DNA of 64,000 bases from Symsagittifera roscoffensis (taxonomy: Eukaryota > Xenacoelomorpha > Acoela > Convolutidae): NCBI RefSeq assembly GCF_963678635.1, contig NC_087069.1, positions 5,441,472 through 5,505,471 on the forward strand, in the 5' to 3' direction. Every line of letters begins with the position of its first letter. Position 1 is the first letter of the stretch. Both the position numbers and the translations under genes were made by a program. Of the stretch, positions 53,781 to 64,000 are shown in pieces. The notes beneath the pieces are model-generated. The model had not been told where the DNA came from. It searched no databases and saw only the letters and a program-made list of their open reading frames with translations.

Positions 53781-54270
53781 GATGGAATAAAATGTCGTTC
53801 GGTTTGGGTCAATGTGTTTGAAATGACTCTTCTCGGTCACCTGAAATCCTTTACTGTCTGTCTCATTTACTTCTATTTTTTTTTGGTTGAACATAATTTA
53901 TGACTTATTTAGAGCAAGATAAATCATTTCATAGGTCAGATTCTGTTTGAAACTTGACCGAACAATTGAAAATTAAAATAATGAAGTTTTTTAGAAGCTA
54001 TGATCATGCGAAAAAAATTTCACACTATACACTAATGAAAATTTGCATCGTTGCTCCCTCTTAAATTGATTAGCCAGCAACAGTAAATATGTAGAAAATT
54101 TTAAGACTCCAAAAACTAATTTTTTGCCTGAAATGTCTAATCCTAGATTAGAAACAATAAAAACAGTTAGGCTCAGTTTTGTATGTATCAACGAAAAAAC
54201 ATAAGCCAGAACTAGAAGCGATAACATTGAAAGAACACAGGAAACAAGATTAAGTTCTTTGTAGCAGTAT

Positions 54271-54363
54271 AGGTGAAACAAGGTGAAATAGGAGAAAAAA
54301 TATATATTATAATCATTTGGTGAAATAGGTGAAATAGGGAAAAAACATATATTATAATCATTT
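54271..54363. repeat. ~46-bp tandem duplication
   Basis: GGTGAAATAGG followed by a GAAAAAAYATATATTATAA block and TCATTT occurs twice in direct succession. Confidence 0.85.
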
Positions 54364-57017
54364 GAGAAATAAACTGTTGAAGTTTTTGAAAATTCTTGTT
54401 GTTTTCTCTAGCTTGAATTGAGTTTAGGTAAATTCTTAAAAATTCTTCTGATTGTACATTCGTATAAAAATTTTTTGCAAATATTATCATTTTCTAGCGT
54501 TACTGAAATGATTGAACATTCAAAATGAGATAAAATGTGCACAAAAACTACACTTATTTTTTTTTTCAATTAAAGAAACTGTCTTTATTCGTTGTGAGAA
54601 TTAAAACACTGAAAGTCAAAAACTGAAATACTAAAACTCTATTAAAACAATTTTGTTCAATGGTTTTAAATTGAGCAAAAACAAAAAGAGCCTTAATAAC
54701 TTATAGTTTAGAAATCACTGACAAATCTGCATTGAGCTGCAACTAATCATATTATCTCAGCTTTCTTCTCACAAAATCCTTAATGTTTACAATTATAAGA
54801 CATTTCAGTTTAACAAAAAAACTTATCGTATTTTCTTATATTGGCTTAATAATCCGATATCATCTTGACATTCGACTGAAAAATTTGACACAATCAGTGG
54901 ATAATTTTTAGGCACGTTGGTCTCCTTCTTGTTGAAAGCTTTGAGCGATCTAGATACTTGCAGATCTTAATGAACTGGATAAAGTATTTAAAAAAAAACG
55001 TTCCAGGCTCTTACCTTGTTGATTCATCAGAGGTAATTTTTATCAACTATCAAGATTTTTGCGCAAAAGTGGACTTTAAAGTTTATTCCGGAAGGGAAAA
55101 ACTTTTTGGAGGCAAGTCTGAAAAAAGCAAACTGGTTTTATTCATGAAAATATCGCTTATATACGAAAAAAGTCTTTTACATACTTGAACTAAAAGTTTT
55201 CATCTTTCAGTTCTTCTAGAGAAAACAACTTGTTTTGACATTGAGGATGCAATAAGCACTAATATAGTCAAGTAAAATATAGCTGATAGTTAAACTCATT
55301 GAAAACGCACAATACATCTAAGCGCAAAATTGGTTGAGAGAAGGTTGGATATACAATGCTTCAGCTTTAGTGCAATAGAATGCACATAAAATAAGAACAG
55401 AAAAAGACAATAATCAGAAATTGGCAGTGGGCAGCGTTATTTTTCCGATTTCTTATCAAAATTCATCAAAAAAAATTTAAAAGGTACTTACACAGAAATA
55501 AAGCTCGTGATCAGAATAATCAAGTAATCCAAAAAAATTTATTAAATTATGTTTTATAAATTTCACTGTCCCTGCTTTTTTGTAAACTCATGTGCCATTG
55601 ATTGAATAATTTGAGATATTTGTAATTGTAGCTTGCAAATGTTTAGTTTTTGCAACCTTTCACAGAGTTGCTAAATTATATCCGAAGTTAATACGAATAA
55701 TAACAATCAATCAAGGTCAGATTCTTGAGGTTGCTGCGAAGGTAAATGCTTCCGATTTACAGAGAGTTTCCATTATGGGTGAACTACTGTCACATGGCAT
55801 GTCACATGTCATCTCTGAAAGGATTTTATTCAATCACGGGCCAAAGCTTTGAAAGTTTTCGCCAATAATTGATTACAAAATTGGTTTCGGTTGGAATGAG
55901 GTAATGATTTATTGAAAAAATAGAGGAGCTGATCAATTTCGTTTTCTTTTGAGATTCCTCGAAGTTTTGAGTAGGGAAAGATCAGTGAGAAGGATCATTT
56001 TAGTGTTGCTCAGAACTCAGTTTTTCCTTTGCAATGCGAGAAAAATTGCGAAGATTCAAATCATTTTAACTATGTTTTTGAACTTTATTGTTCTTGTTCA
56101 TTTGTTTTAACGATACAAAAAAGGTATAACAATTTTTCACTTCCTCTTGAGACAATAAATTCATGTTGAAGTAATGATGCTCCTGCAATTCGATTCATTC
56201 TTGATAAGAAGCTACATTCCTTTTTGATGAATCTGATCGGCAAAAGGCGCGAACGGCGCTCCTTTTGGTTTTTACAGAAACAGCCTTACTTTTCCAACTG
56301 AATTCTAGATGAAGAAGTTTCTAAAAGTTTTGAATCGTAAAACTATAGTAGTTTCAAAAATGAGCTGTAAAATAAAATGTTTTTAGTGTTACAATATTTT
56401 AAGTACGAATGCAAGTATCTGATGGACCTTTAATAGAAAAAAAAGCAAAGCGGCAAGTTAAAAGTGCAAAAATCAAAGTAAAAAAATAGGACTGATTGAC
56501 TTGATTCAGATAACTTGAGTTATGATCTGTAGCTAGAAAAAACTCATTCGAGTTCTGAAGAGTAAATTTCGTGAGGAGGGCGTTTTTGGACAAAAAACAA
56601 AAAAATATGTTATCTTATTTCTAAATGTCTATATAGTTTAGCCAAACGCAAACAAAAAGAAAAGCAATACAAGTTTTATAAAAAAAGATATCATTCACAA
56701 AAATAATCCCTGAGTTGAAATTTTTCTCTAAATTTTCTAGCTGATAAAACTAGTCTATTATTGCAAAAACTGGTGAACAATTTTTTAAACCAATTTGTTT
56801 ATTTTTTTCCATAACCCTTATGAATTCTCATATCTCATAACTTCCTCATATATCTGTGTTGCTCCAAGTACTAAATTGCCCTGCCAATGGTGCTGTCAAC
56901 GTCTAGTCCCAGCGACCTCTCTTTAAACCGTGCATATGTTGATTGATCTCAGAATGGCAAAAAAAATTCACGAAGAACGAAACACAATCTCGATGCAAGG
57001 TCCGCTCTTCTTTGCAC
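54364..57017. other. Unassigned AT-rich region
   Basis: No gene could be supported. The plus-strand frame 54958-55188 (76 codons, e.g. SSEVIFINYQDFCAKVDFKV) and the minus-strand frame 56399-56593 have no recognised domain. Confidence 0.4.
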
Positions 57018-57410
57018 TCAATCCATATTCAATTTGCTTGAAAAAAAGATGAACTCATTGGCCGAACAGATTTCACTAGTGAAGTAAATGAAATATGCCT
57101 TCACAAGCTGGTATATTTTCTTTCTTTTTTCCTCAGCAGAATTCAAAATACTCATCGGGTTGCGAATGAGATGAGATAAAAATTCTATGTCCGTGACACC
57201 AAAAACGAACGACGCCGATGACTGCCTGCTCCAAACAACCAGAAAGTTCGCAACTAATGCTAGGGTACCACGTTCACCATCTGCGTTTTTGATAATGAGT
57301 TCCTGTTTCACGTCTTGCCAGAGCTTGGACGCCAGATCTTCTCTTGCATCCCGAATTTTGTTATGACAACATGTCACCAATCCAAATTTTTTTCGAATAT
57401 TTGTTGACAA
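57018..57410 (-). pseudogene. Mobile-element-derived protein fragment (C-terminal part of a retroelement-like ORF)
   Basis: A 130-codon open frame, less AT-rich than its flanks. STNIRKKFGLVTCCHNKIRD, then DVKQELIIKNADGERGTLAL, TDIEFLSHLIRNPMSILNSA and EEKRKKIYQLVKAYF look like a polypeptide of the type found at the C-terminal end of repetitive retroelement-like ORFs in invertebrates. There the order is a ...CC/RH..IRD segment, then a DADG..GTL segment, then a TD..SHL..SP..VL.SAE..KK.KYQ segment. No upstream RT is visible and a stop precedes the frame, so it is a truncated remnant. The assignment rests on resemblance from memory, not a search. Confidence 0.4.
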
Positions 57411-57939
57411 TGTTCACACTCCGAGTACGCTTTCAATAGAGGTTTTTCATTTCTAAAACTCAATGCAACCATGGACTCAGTCTTTAAACTGATCTGAAAA
57501 CTGCATTTTTCTACCAAACTGACTTCGATTAATTTTGCTGCGGTTAGTCAGGAGGTTGTTTAGCGGTAAAAACTGGTTAGCCAGGAAAACTTTTAGAGGT
57601 CAGTTTCAATCTTTTTGATTAAGAACAATTCAAAAACACAGAAGTACAATTCATTCAAAAGCAGGGTATATCACGATTGATTTTTTTTGCTTAAAAAGCA
57701 AATGAAACAAAAGCATTGAAAGGGTTGCAAGAAATCAGAACAATAAAAATAACTGAAACTACAAGTTTCTCGGATGAAATCTGCAAAAAAAGGCAAATTG
57801 ATTTTTTAACATAACAATTTAGCTTCTGTTCTTATCTTTGTGAAAAGCTTTTATTGTTTTTTCTAAGCAATTTCCAGGAAATTTTATAAATCAACTTCCG
57901 ATCAAATTTCAAACTTTAAGCTTCACATAATTTTTGTTT
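57411..57939. other. Unassigned sequence
   Basis: Flank of the element fragment; no feature was recognised. Confidence 0.4.
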
Positions 57940-58974
57940 CATAACTTAACTGTGAACAATTCAGTGAAGCTCAAAACATGAGTTAAAATGAACTTTTTTA
58001 TACTTTGATCTTTTTAATGAGACGTTTTCTATCATCGTGTCCGATAGAATGCGCAAAAATTTTGAAAAAGGCCAGAAATGAAAAACTTGTCTTTTTCACT
58101 CGAGGTAATGAAACTTTATAACGCCTCAAAAAGTTTTTAAAAAAATATTATAAAATATAAAAAGCAAGTAAACAAATTATTTCACCTCAGAGCAAAAAAA
58201 ACTCAAAAACCTTGCACGATTGGTATTCTTATACTGACAATTAATCCAATTGCAGAAGAGTGGATCAAAAACTGATTGAAAATCTATTTTCAAAATTAGA
58301 GACAATTGACTGTTTTTGGAACATCCGTTCCCTTTTCTTACTTGGAGAGCTACTCTTAGCTATTATCAGAAACTCAAGAAAAAGAATCTCAGATCAAAAT
58401 CTTAGTGCGCGTTTTCATAACTTAACTGTGAACAACTCAGTGAAGCTCAAATCTTGAGTTAAATTGAACTTTTTTATATTTTATTTTTTCACTAATGAGA
58501 CGTTTACTATCATCGTATTCGATAGAACGCACAAAAATTTTGAATAAGGCCAGAGATGAAAAAACCTGTCTTTTTCACTCGAGGAAACAAAAAATTATAA
58601 CGCCTCAAAAAATAAAAAAAAATCATAAAAAAATATAAAAAAGGAAGTAAAATAACTATTACACCTCAGAGCAAAAAAAACTCAAAAACCTTGCACGATT
58701 GGCATTTCTATACTGACAATTAATCCAATTGCAGAAGAGTGGATCAAAAACTGATTGAAAATCTATTTTCAAAATTAGAGACAATTGACTGTTTTTGGAA
58801 CATCCGTTCCCTTTTCTTACTTGGAGAGCTACTCTTAGCTATTATCAGAAACTCAAGAAAAAGAATCTCAGATCAAAATCTTAGTGCGCGTTTTCATAAC
58901 TTAACTGTGAACAACTCAGTGAAGCTCAAATCTTGAGTTAAATTGAACTTTTTTATATTTTATTTTTTCACTTA
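57940..58974. repeat. ~479-bp tandem duplication with a partial third unit
   Basis: Units start at CATAACTTAACTGTGAACAA: 57940-58415, 58416-58894 and a partial one at 58895-58974. The second half of unit 1 (about 58196-58493) and that of unit 2 (about 58675-58972) are almost identical, while the first halves (57940-58195 versus 58416-58674) are clearly more diverged. The 65-codon frames at 58260-58457 and 58739-58936 are identical because of this. They follow an acceptor-like TTGCAG but resemble no known protein. Confidence 0.9.
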
Positions 58975-59297
58975 ATGGAATCAACAACAACATCGAAATT
59001 TTGTTGATCAACAACAAAATCAATATCAACAACGAAATTTTTATAACGAGACATTGTGCGTGTTCAAAATCCTATTTGACTGAAAAAAACAGCAAGCTAA
59101 ACCAAAAGCGAAGATATTCAATTCTATTCATGAAATCCTTAGCTACTTTAAGCTTATGAATGAACTTTTATGCAGATATTTAGAAATACAAAAAGCGTTT
59201 TTCCCACTATAACCACCGCAGCCTCCTGGTAACAAAAATTTTTAGCACCAGAAACATTGGTTTTTGTTATATGGGAGAACTATAATTGACTTGTGGG

Positions 59298-60255
59298 CCC
59301 GCATCCAAATAAAGTCGTAAGTAATCGATTATACGGATTATTATGATTATTTTTTAACAATTATAATCAATTATAATTACTAAAATTAGGTCTTTAAAGG
59401 GTTTATAATTGATTATAATCGTGTGATTATCCAAGAGATTATAATTGATTATAGTTCTCACTAAAAACCCTTAAAATCAATTATCGATTATGATCGATTA
59501 TAATCGATTACAATCTTTCATTTTGCCGAAGTTTTTCTATATTCGAATTATATCTTATGGGTTTTTTTTGTGTCAAAACTAAATCTCTAAAAGAGAGATC
59601 TCTTAAACACTTTGGTTCATTTGAACACAAAGTTTCACCACGAAACAAAAATTTCATACAGATTCTTTCATATGAGTGGAAAGGTTCTCGTGGTAGATGA
59701 AAAATAAATTTTTTGAATCAATCATGAAACTAAATCAATTTGCTGATGTTTTGGTGTTTAAAAAGCTTAGAACATGCGTCACAAAACAACTCTAATGGGG
59801 AAGAAATGCTTATGAAAAAAACTTCTAAATTTGAATTAATTGGAAAACTTTAAAAATATTTTTCTCATTTTTCATAGGAACCAACGTCCACAAAAAGCAT
59901 AAAATATAAACAAATTAGATGCAACTTCGAAGACAAATATGGACAAACAAAAAGGATTATAATCAATTTTAATCGATTAAAAGGTTTTTTTTGTGGAAAA
60001 CTAACGAACTAGAAATTTGAATAAAAATAATGGAATATAATCAATAATAATCGGTTAAAATTGTATCGAAAAAAAAACGAATAAATAATCGGTTATAACC
60101 GATTATAATGGATTAGAAATTATTATAATTTGATTTTAAAAAGAGAGATAATATTCGATTATTAATTAATTAAAATTGATTGTCTCTCAGTTTTAGTGAA
60201 ACTGGTGCTGAAATCGTAATATAATCGATTATTAACGCTTGAAACTGGATGCGGG
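59298..60255. mobile_element. Non-autonomous TIR element (958 bp), second member
   Basis: The left end CCCGCATCCA...TAATCGATTAT is matched by the inverted right end ATAATCGATTATTAA...TGGATGCGGG over about 40 imperfect bases. The interior is full of ATTATAATCGATTATAATC variants and has no ORF. Length and structure parallel the 924-bp element at 13773-14696 (CCCGCACC ends), so the two define a family. No clear target duplication is visible. Confidence 0.7.
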
Positions 60256-60465
60256 TGGTATAACGGGAAAAACTCACAAAAGCAAGAATGTACTTAAATG
60301 GAACTCATTAAATGTTTTGATACAAATGGTTCTTTTTCTCAATTAAAAACTTTTTATTTAGAGCTGATTCATGGGACCTGACATACAACCCCAGACCTGC
60401 CAGACCTGTCATGCATCCGTGAGCAACTCAAGGCAAATAAAGGATCTTTTGGTGAAATAATTTCT

Positions 60466-61991
60466 CTAGCAATCACCGGAAATAACGTAATACCGTAATC
60501 CGCGTCGAGGAATTTTAATTCTTAACGAACCATTAACCCATTTAGCCTTGTCTCTTAGTGCATAAGGTAGCTGTGGATCAGCTCTTTGTAATAAACTCGC
60601 CGATTCAGCGACAATACACCAAACGCATAATAAATTATCCGAGATAACTGATACACAGTCAACTACCTCTAATTGATGCGCATTTGAAGTAATATCGAAA
60701 CAGGAGCCTATTTTAGAAGAGAATTCAACAATTTTGTTTTTACTTTCATTAATGAAGTATAAATGAGCTGCAACTGGACCGCTCATTTTAATTTTTTGGA
60801 GGATTCAAAAAATCCAAACGAAATTTTTCATCGTGTGTAAACTTCACTGAGCTAGTTTCTATCCGAATATGACCAGTGCAGTGTTGAATCAGACTTGAAA
60901 GGCCAAAAAAACGAATTACAATTATGGTAATAAGTTGGGTAAAAAGTTAGAATTATCGGTTGTCAAAGCAGTTCGGTCGCTGAGCAAATTGACGAATGAT
61001 TTATAGATATTTTTGAAGAAACAAATTAACGGGTAAACATGGATTATTGAATCTTTCAGACCAACTGCTAATTGAAAAGGTGTTGTGAGCTCAAAAAAAG
61101 TTTTGTTGCTTTTACTGGGCACTTTAGAAACTTCAATCGTACCGTTCAGGTCACAAATTCTAAAAATTTGGCCATTGCAGTTACCCGACACAAAGAATGG
61201 CCTTGTTCCGCATGGGAATGACATACTTCCGCCCTTCTGATTTAAAATTGTTTGTTTTAAAATTTCGCCAAACTTTTCAAAACAATGGCCAATGAAATTT
61301 TCAGAACCAAAGAAACAGTTTTTTCTTTCATTTTTATGCAATTCTCATACCTTAAATCGAACTCTTCAGCTTTATCGAAAACGCTTGCATAGTTTTGTAT
61401 CAAAATTGAGTTCGGTTGACTCCATAGTTCTCGGACATTTTTCTGCATTTGGAACATCTCAAAACAAGTATGTTGGAGAACTTCTCCCTGTCCCTTATTA
61501 TATTTTGATTTCTCTTGAACTTCTCGTAGCTCTGTTTCTGCTAGTCTGTTGCAGTGATTCTGTACAACTATACCAAATTTTCTCGCGTCGTCTTTGTTTT
61601 TTTGTGCCAACTCTGAGTTCGTGATGTTCTTGAGTTGAAGAAGTTTTTCTTGCATTTTCAAATCCGTTACATAGTTGAACACTTTTGCTCTCACTTCTGA
61701 AGCTTTGTCATCAACCGACTCGCAATTGTGCTTTCTATGGTTAGCAATACATTTTGAACAAAATGACACGTCGCAAGTTTTGCAGTATTCTGAGACAACA
61801 AAACTGTGGGTTGAGCATATGAGGGGTTTGTTTTTACCCCTTGAGGCAAAAATTCTTTGACTTTTTCGAATATGGGGAACAATGAAGTCTTTGCACAAAA
61901 AATTGCTTTGCTTTTCCACACAGCTCTTGCAAATATATAAAAAAAAATTGGATACTTCAGTGAGGCATGAAATACAGTAAGACCCAGCCAT
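60466..61991 (-). pseudogene. B-box/coiled-coil pseudogene, paralogue of the gene at 34261-35955
   Basis: From an ATG at 61991 the minus strand reads MAGSYCISCLTEV, then a B-box 2 (CSTHSFVVSEYCKTCDVSFC, continuing SKCIANHRKHNC) and a coiled-coil region aligning with the intact paralogue to about 61300. There the frame is lost; the homologous reading continues in another frame (ENFIGHCFEKFGEILKQ, 60922-61341). Further frame changes follow near 60920, 60850 and 60800 before the last part (60466-60786, VVDCVSVISDNLLCVWCI, paralogous to VDCVSVIAADEICVWSI). The C-terminal C2H2 finger is absent; the frame ends GDC. At least four frame changes make this a pseudogene. Without a transcript, unusual splicing cannot be wholly excluded. 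Confidence 0.82.
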
Positions 61992-64000
61992 CAGCGAAGG
62001 GAGTTTCTTAGACAAACTTTTCAATAAAAATCTGCAACTGTTTTATTCGGCGACGGCTACACTCCATGAGACTGTTTGCAATGGTTGTTTTGCTCAAAAA
62101 AAAACGTAAAAAAAATTGTATACCAAAAAGCTCACCTCTGTTTATTTTTCAAAACGTGCATTGTATTCAATAAAACAGTGTAAATCAGACAGCAAGAAAA
62201 CTTTTTTGCAAGGTATAAGCAGTTGGTGAAAACATTAGTGATGAATATGCAAAAAGCGTATCGTGATAAACCTTAGAAAGGTAATCGAACATTTTAAAGG
62301 AGTGGAGAAAAAGAAGACCGATTGTTTGTTTCGACAAAGTTGTATGTGCAAAAATCGTAGGTTCAGCTTATCCTTCATTCAAACAAATGTCATTAAGTAG
62401 AAATTCAATTATGTTTAACGGAAATAGTTTTTTAATCTTTTTAGGTAGTTGAGGCGAAATCGTATATCAAGAACCCTAGCATTTTGAAAATAAACGAAAC
62501 TTTTTTCAGTCGGTCTTTAATAAATTGTAAAACTAATCAAACTGGTTTGTAATAGTCCTTTTTGTCAAACGAGCGTGAAAATAAATTAAATGATACAGAA
62601 TATCATGGATGCTATTAAAATGGCATTTTTTGTAGATATGATAGTTTTCGAGTAAATATGTAATCGATAATCAAAATACAAACGAAGGATCAAGGTATGC
62701 GGTCAAAAAATTGGTGAAAGCTAGATAAAACTAATTGGATTGACTCCTATTGGTTAAAAGTTGAGAGATTTTATTTCGAATCCGTAATATACCCAGTACA
62801 TCATAACTAGTCTTAGAAGTATTCTTGCCGTCGAAACCTCCTCGCAAACAATGTCAGGAAGTTGAATTTATGGGCTCCAGTTACCTCTATGAGAGTCTGA
62901 TGAACTTGACTTACTCTTCAAGCCTTTGAAAACGACAGATAACAGAACTACAAGAGTTACTAGGTCCGGCGTCGAAAAACGACCGGAATTTATAAACAAC
63001 TTTGCCTGATGATCAATACAAGTCAACCAAGATTTGTTCAGGCAAACAAATTGGAAAAATTTCTTTTCCAATCCATGCAAAGAAATCTCATCAGTAGTTA
63101 TGATGGGAGTAATTGTTGAAAACAGATATGCAGCAGCAGATTAAGAGAGAGTCTTTCGGAACTGGTAAGCTTCCTAATTAAAATTCTCTGAAAGCTTTAC
63201 ATACCAAGTTGCTAGGAAAAGAGAGTGTAATCATTCACTTTGTAAGCGATTGTTGGACAAGTCGTTAATCAAAAAAACTTAAAATTTTCGATTCTCTGAA
63301 AAATGTCTGAAAAATTCTCTCGTAAACTTGATGTCCTATAGTTTTCAAACTTCTGTACAAAAGTGATTAACTGGTTCAGAGAAGCATTTTGATATGTCGC
63401 ACAACTATGTTCAGACCTTCCACAGAAGACATATAGACTTGACTTTTTCCAACTTTTTGTTAAAAGGTCCAAATATAAGCTTCCGACCACTCGTTTTGGT
63501 TCTCTCAACGAGCAACGCATTTTTGGCAAGGCTACAGAGCCTTTAAAGCAAATTTTGTGGGGATTTACACTTCAAACCCAAAAATCAGCCTTTTTGATGA
63601 TTATTTTTTTTAGTAAAGAAAATGGGATGTTTCTACTGGAAAAATGGTAGTATGTTCAACATCTATAGCAAAAACTTCTAAATACAATCTATACGTAAGT
63701 TCACTTTTTTTGGTTTCTTAAAATTGACAAATTTCTCAATAGTTTTGGAGGAAAACACTAAAACCCTTACTCCTCCTTAAAACAACAAACCTACCTAGTT
63801 AGAAAAACGTAATTTTGATGACATTTCCTAGATTATAGATTCATGTCGCACAATATCTTTAAACGCGGAGTTTTTGAAACCCTCGATTATATCCAGTAAC
63901 AAAATTAGTGAATGTTGAAACTTTATTCAAAATGATACCGACCAACAAATAATTGGCTTAACGAATCTATCTTTAATTGCAGAAAACTTTGGACATTTTC
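61992..64000. other. Unassigned AT-rich region to the window end
   Basis: Upstream side of the B-box pseudogene. Minus-strand frames 62868-63080 (e.g. FFQFVCLNKSWLTCIDHQAK) and 63269-63529 (e.g. SLYVFCGRSEHSCATYQNAS) have moderately protein-like composition but no domain I recognise. Nothing else could be supported. Confidence 0.4.

Noticed and set aside
58260-58936. Two identical 65-codon frames as duplicated genes
   Set aside because: Identity extends equally into non-coding flanks of the 479-bp repeat, so it does not indicate coding constraint; no domain was recognised.
1-64000. tRNA genes
   Set aside because: I looked for internal promoter-like GGTTCGANTCC words with a foldable cloverleaf and found none convincing by eye; a tRNAscan run would be decisive.

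Overview
This window is nuclear DNA from an animal. It is AT-rich and gene-poor, with GT-AG introns, animal-type protein families (a CAP/GAPR-1-like protein, a galactose 3-O-sulfotransferase-like enzyme, and B-box zinc-finger/coiled-coil proteins), a Ty3/Gypsy-like retrotransposon, terminal-inverted-repeat elements and several satellites. A run of exactly 200 N at 23378-23577 marks an assembly gap. I cannot place the phylum; a repeat-rich invertebrate fits best. I saw no rRNA or tRNA gene.

Layout. 1-8949: a decayed Ty3/Gypsy-like element with gag, protease, reverse transcriptase and RNase H remnants. Its gag-protease part is tandemly duplicated (2.6 kb), no integrase is visible, and a second gag N-terminus lies downstream of RNase H. 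9.1-12.1 kb: a truncated sulfotransferase gene lies between inverted copies of a dispersed repeat, together with small TCGACC-rich minisatellites. 13.4-14.7 kb: a palindromic repeat cluster, then a 0.92-kb element with 36-bp perfect terminal inverted repeats and a G-rich core. 14.9-16.4 kb: a complete four-exon CAP-domain gene on the minus strand, found only by joining splice sites. 16.5-19.06 kb: a 1.3-kb tandem duplication. 19-34 kb: mostly unassigned AT-rich DNA with a few small repeats, an assembly gap, a compositionally distinct block (31.1-32.9 kb) and two GA microsatellites. 34.3-36.0 kb: an intact B-box/coiled-coil/C2H2 gene on the minus strand. 36.3-43.4 kb: a 7.1-kb minisatellite of a 31-bp unit with higher-order structure, including a recent 1157-bp tandem copy. 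43.4-57 kb: dispersed repeats and a degenerate ~142-bp satellite (52.1-53.8 kb). 57-60.3 kb: a mobile-element protein fragment, a ~479-bp tandem duplication and a second 0.96-kb TIR element. 60.5-62.0 kb: a frameshifted pseudogene paralogous to the B-box gene. 62-64 kb: unassigned.

Three genes are supported: CAP, B-box/C2H2, and the probably truncated sulfotransferase. There is one clear gene-derived pseudogene, and the rest is mobile or tandemly repeated DNA. Nothing shows that the three genes work together. The unusual content is the repeat architecture: nested tandem duplication at 31 bp, 124 bp, 142 bp, 479 bp, 1.16 kb, 1.3 kb and 2.6 kb.
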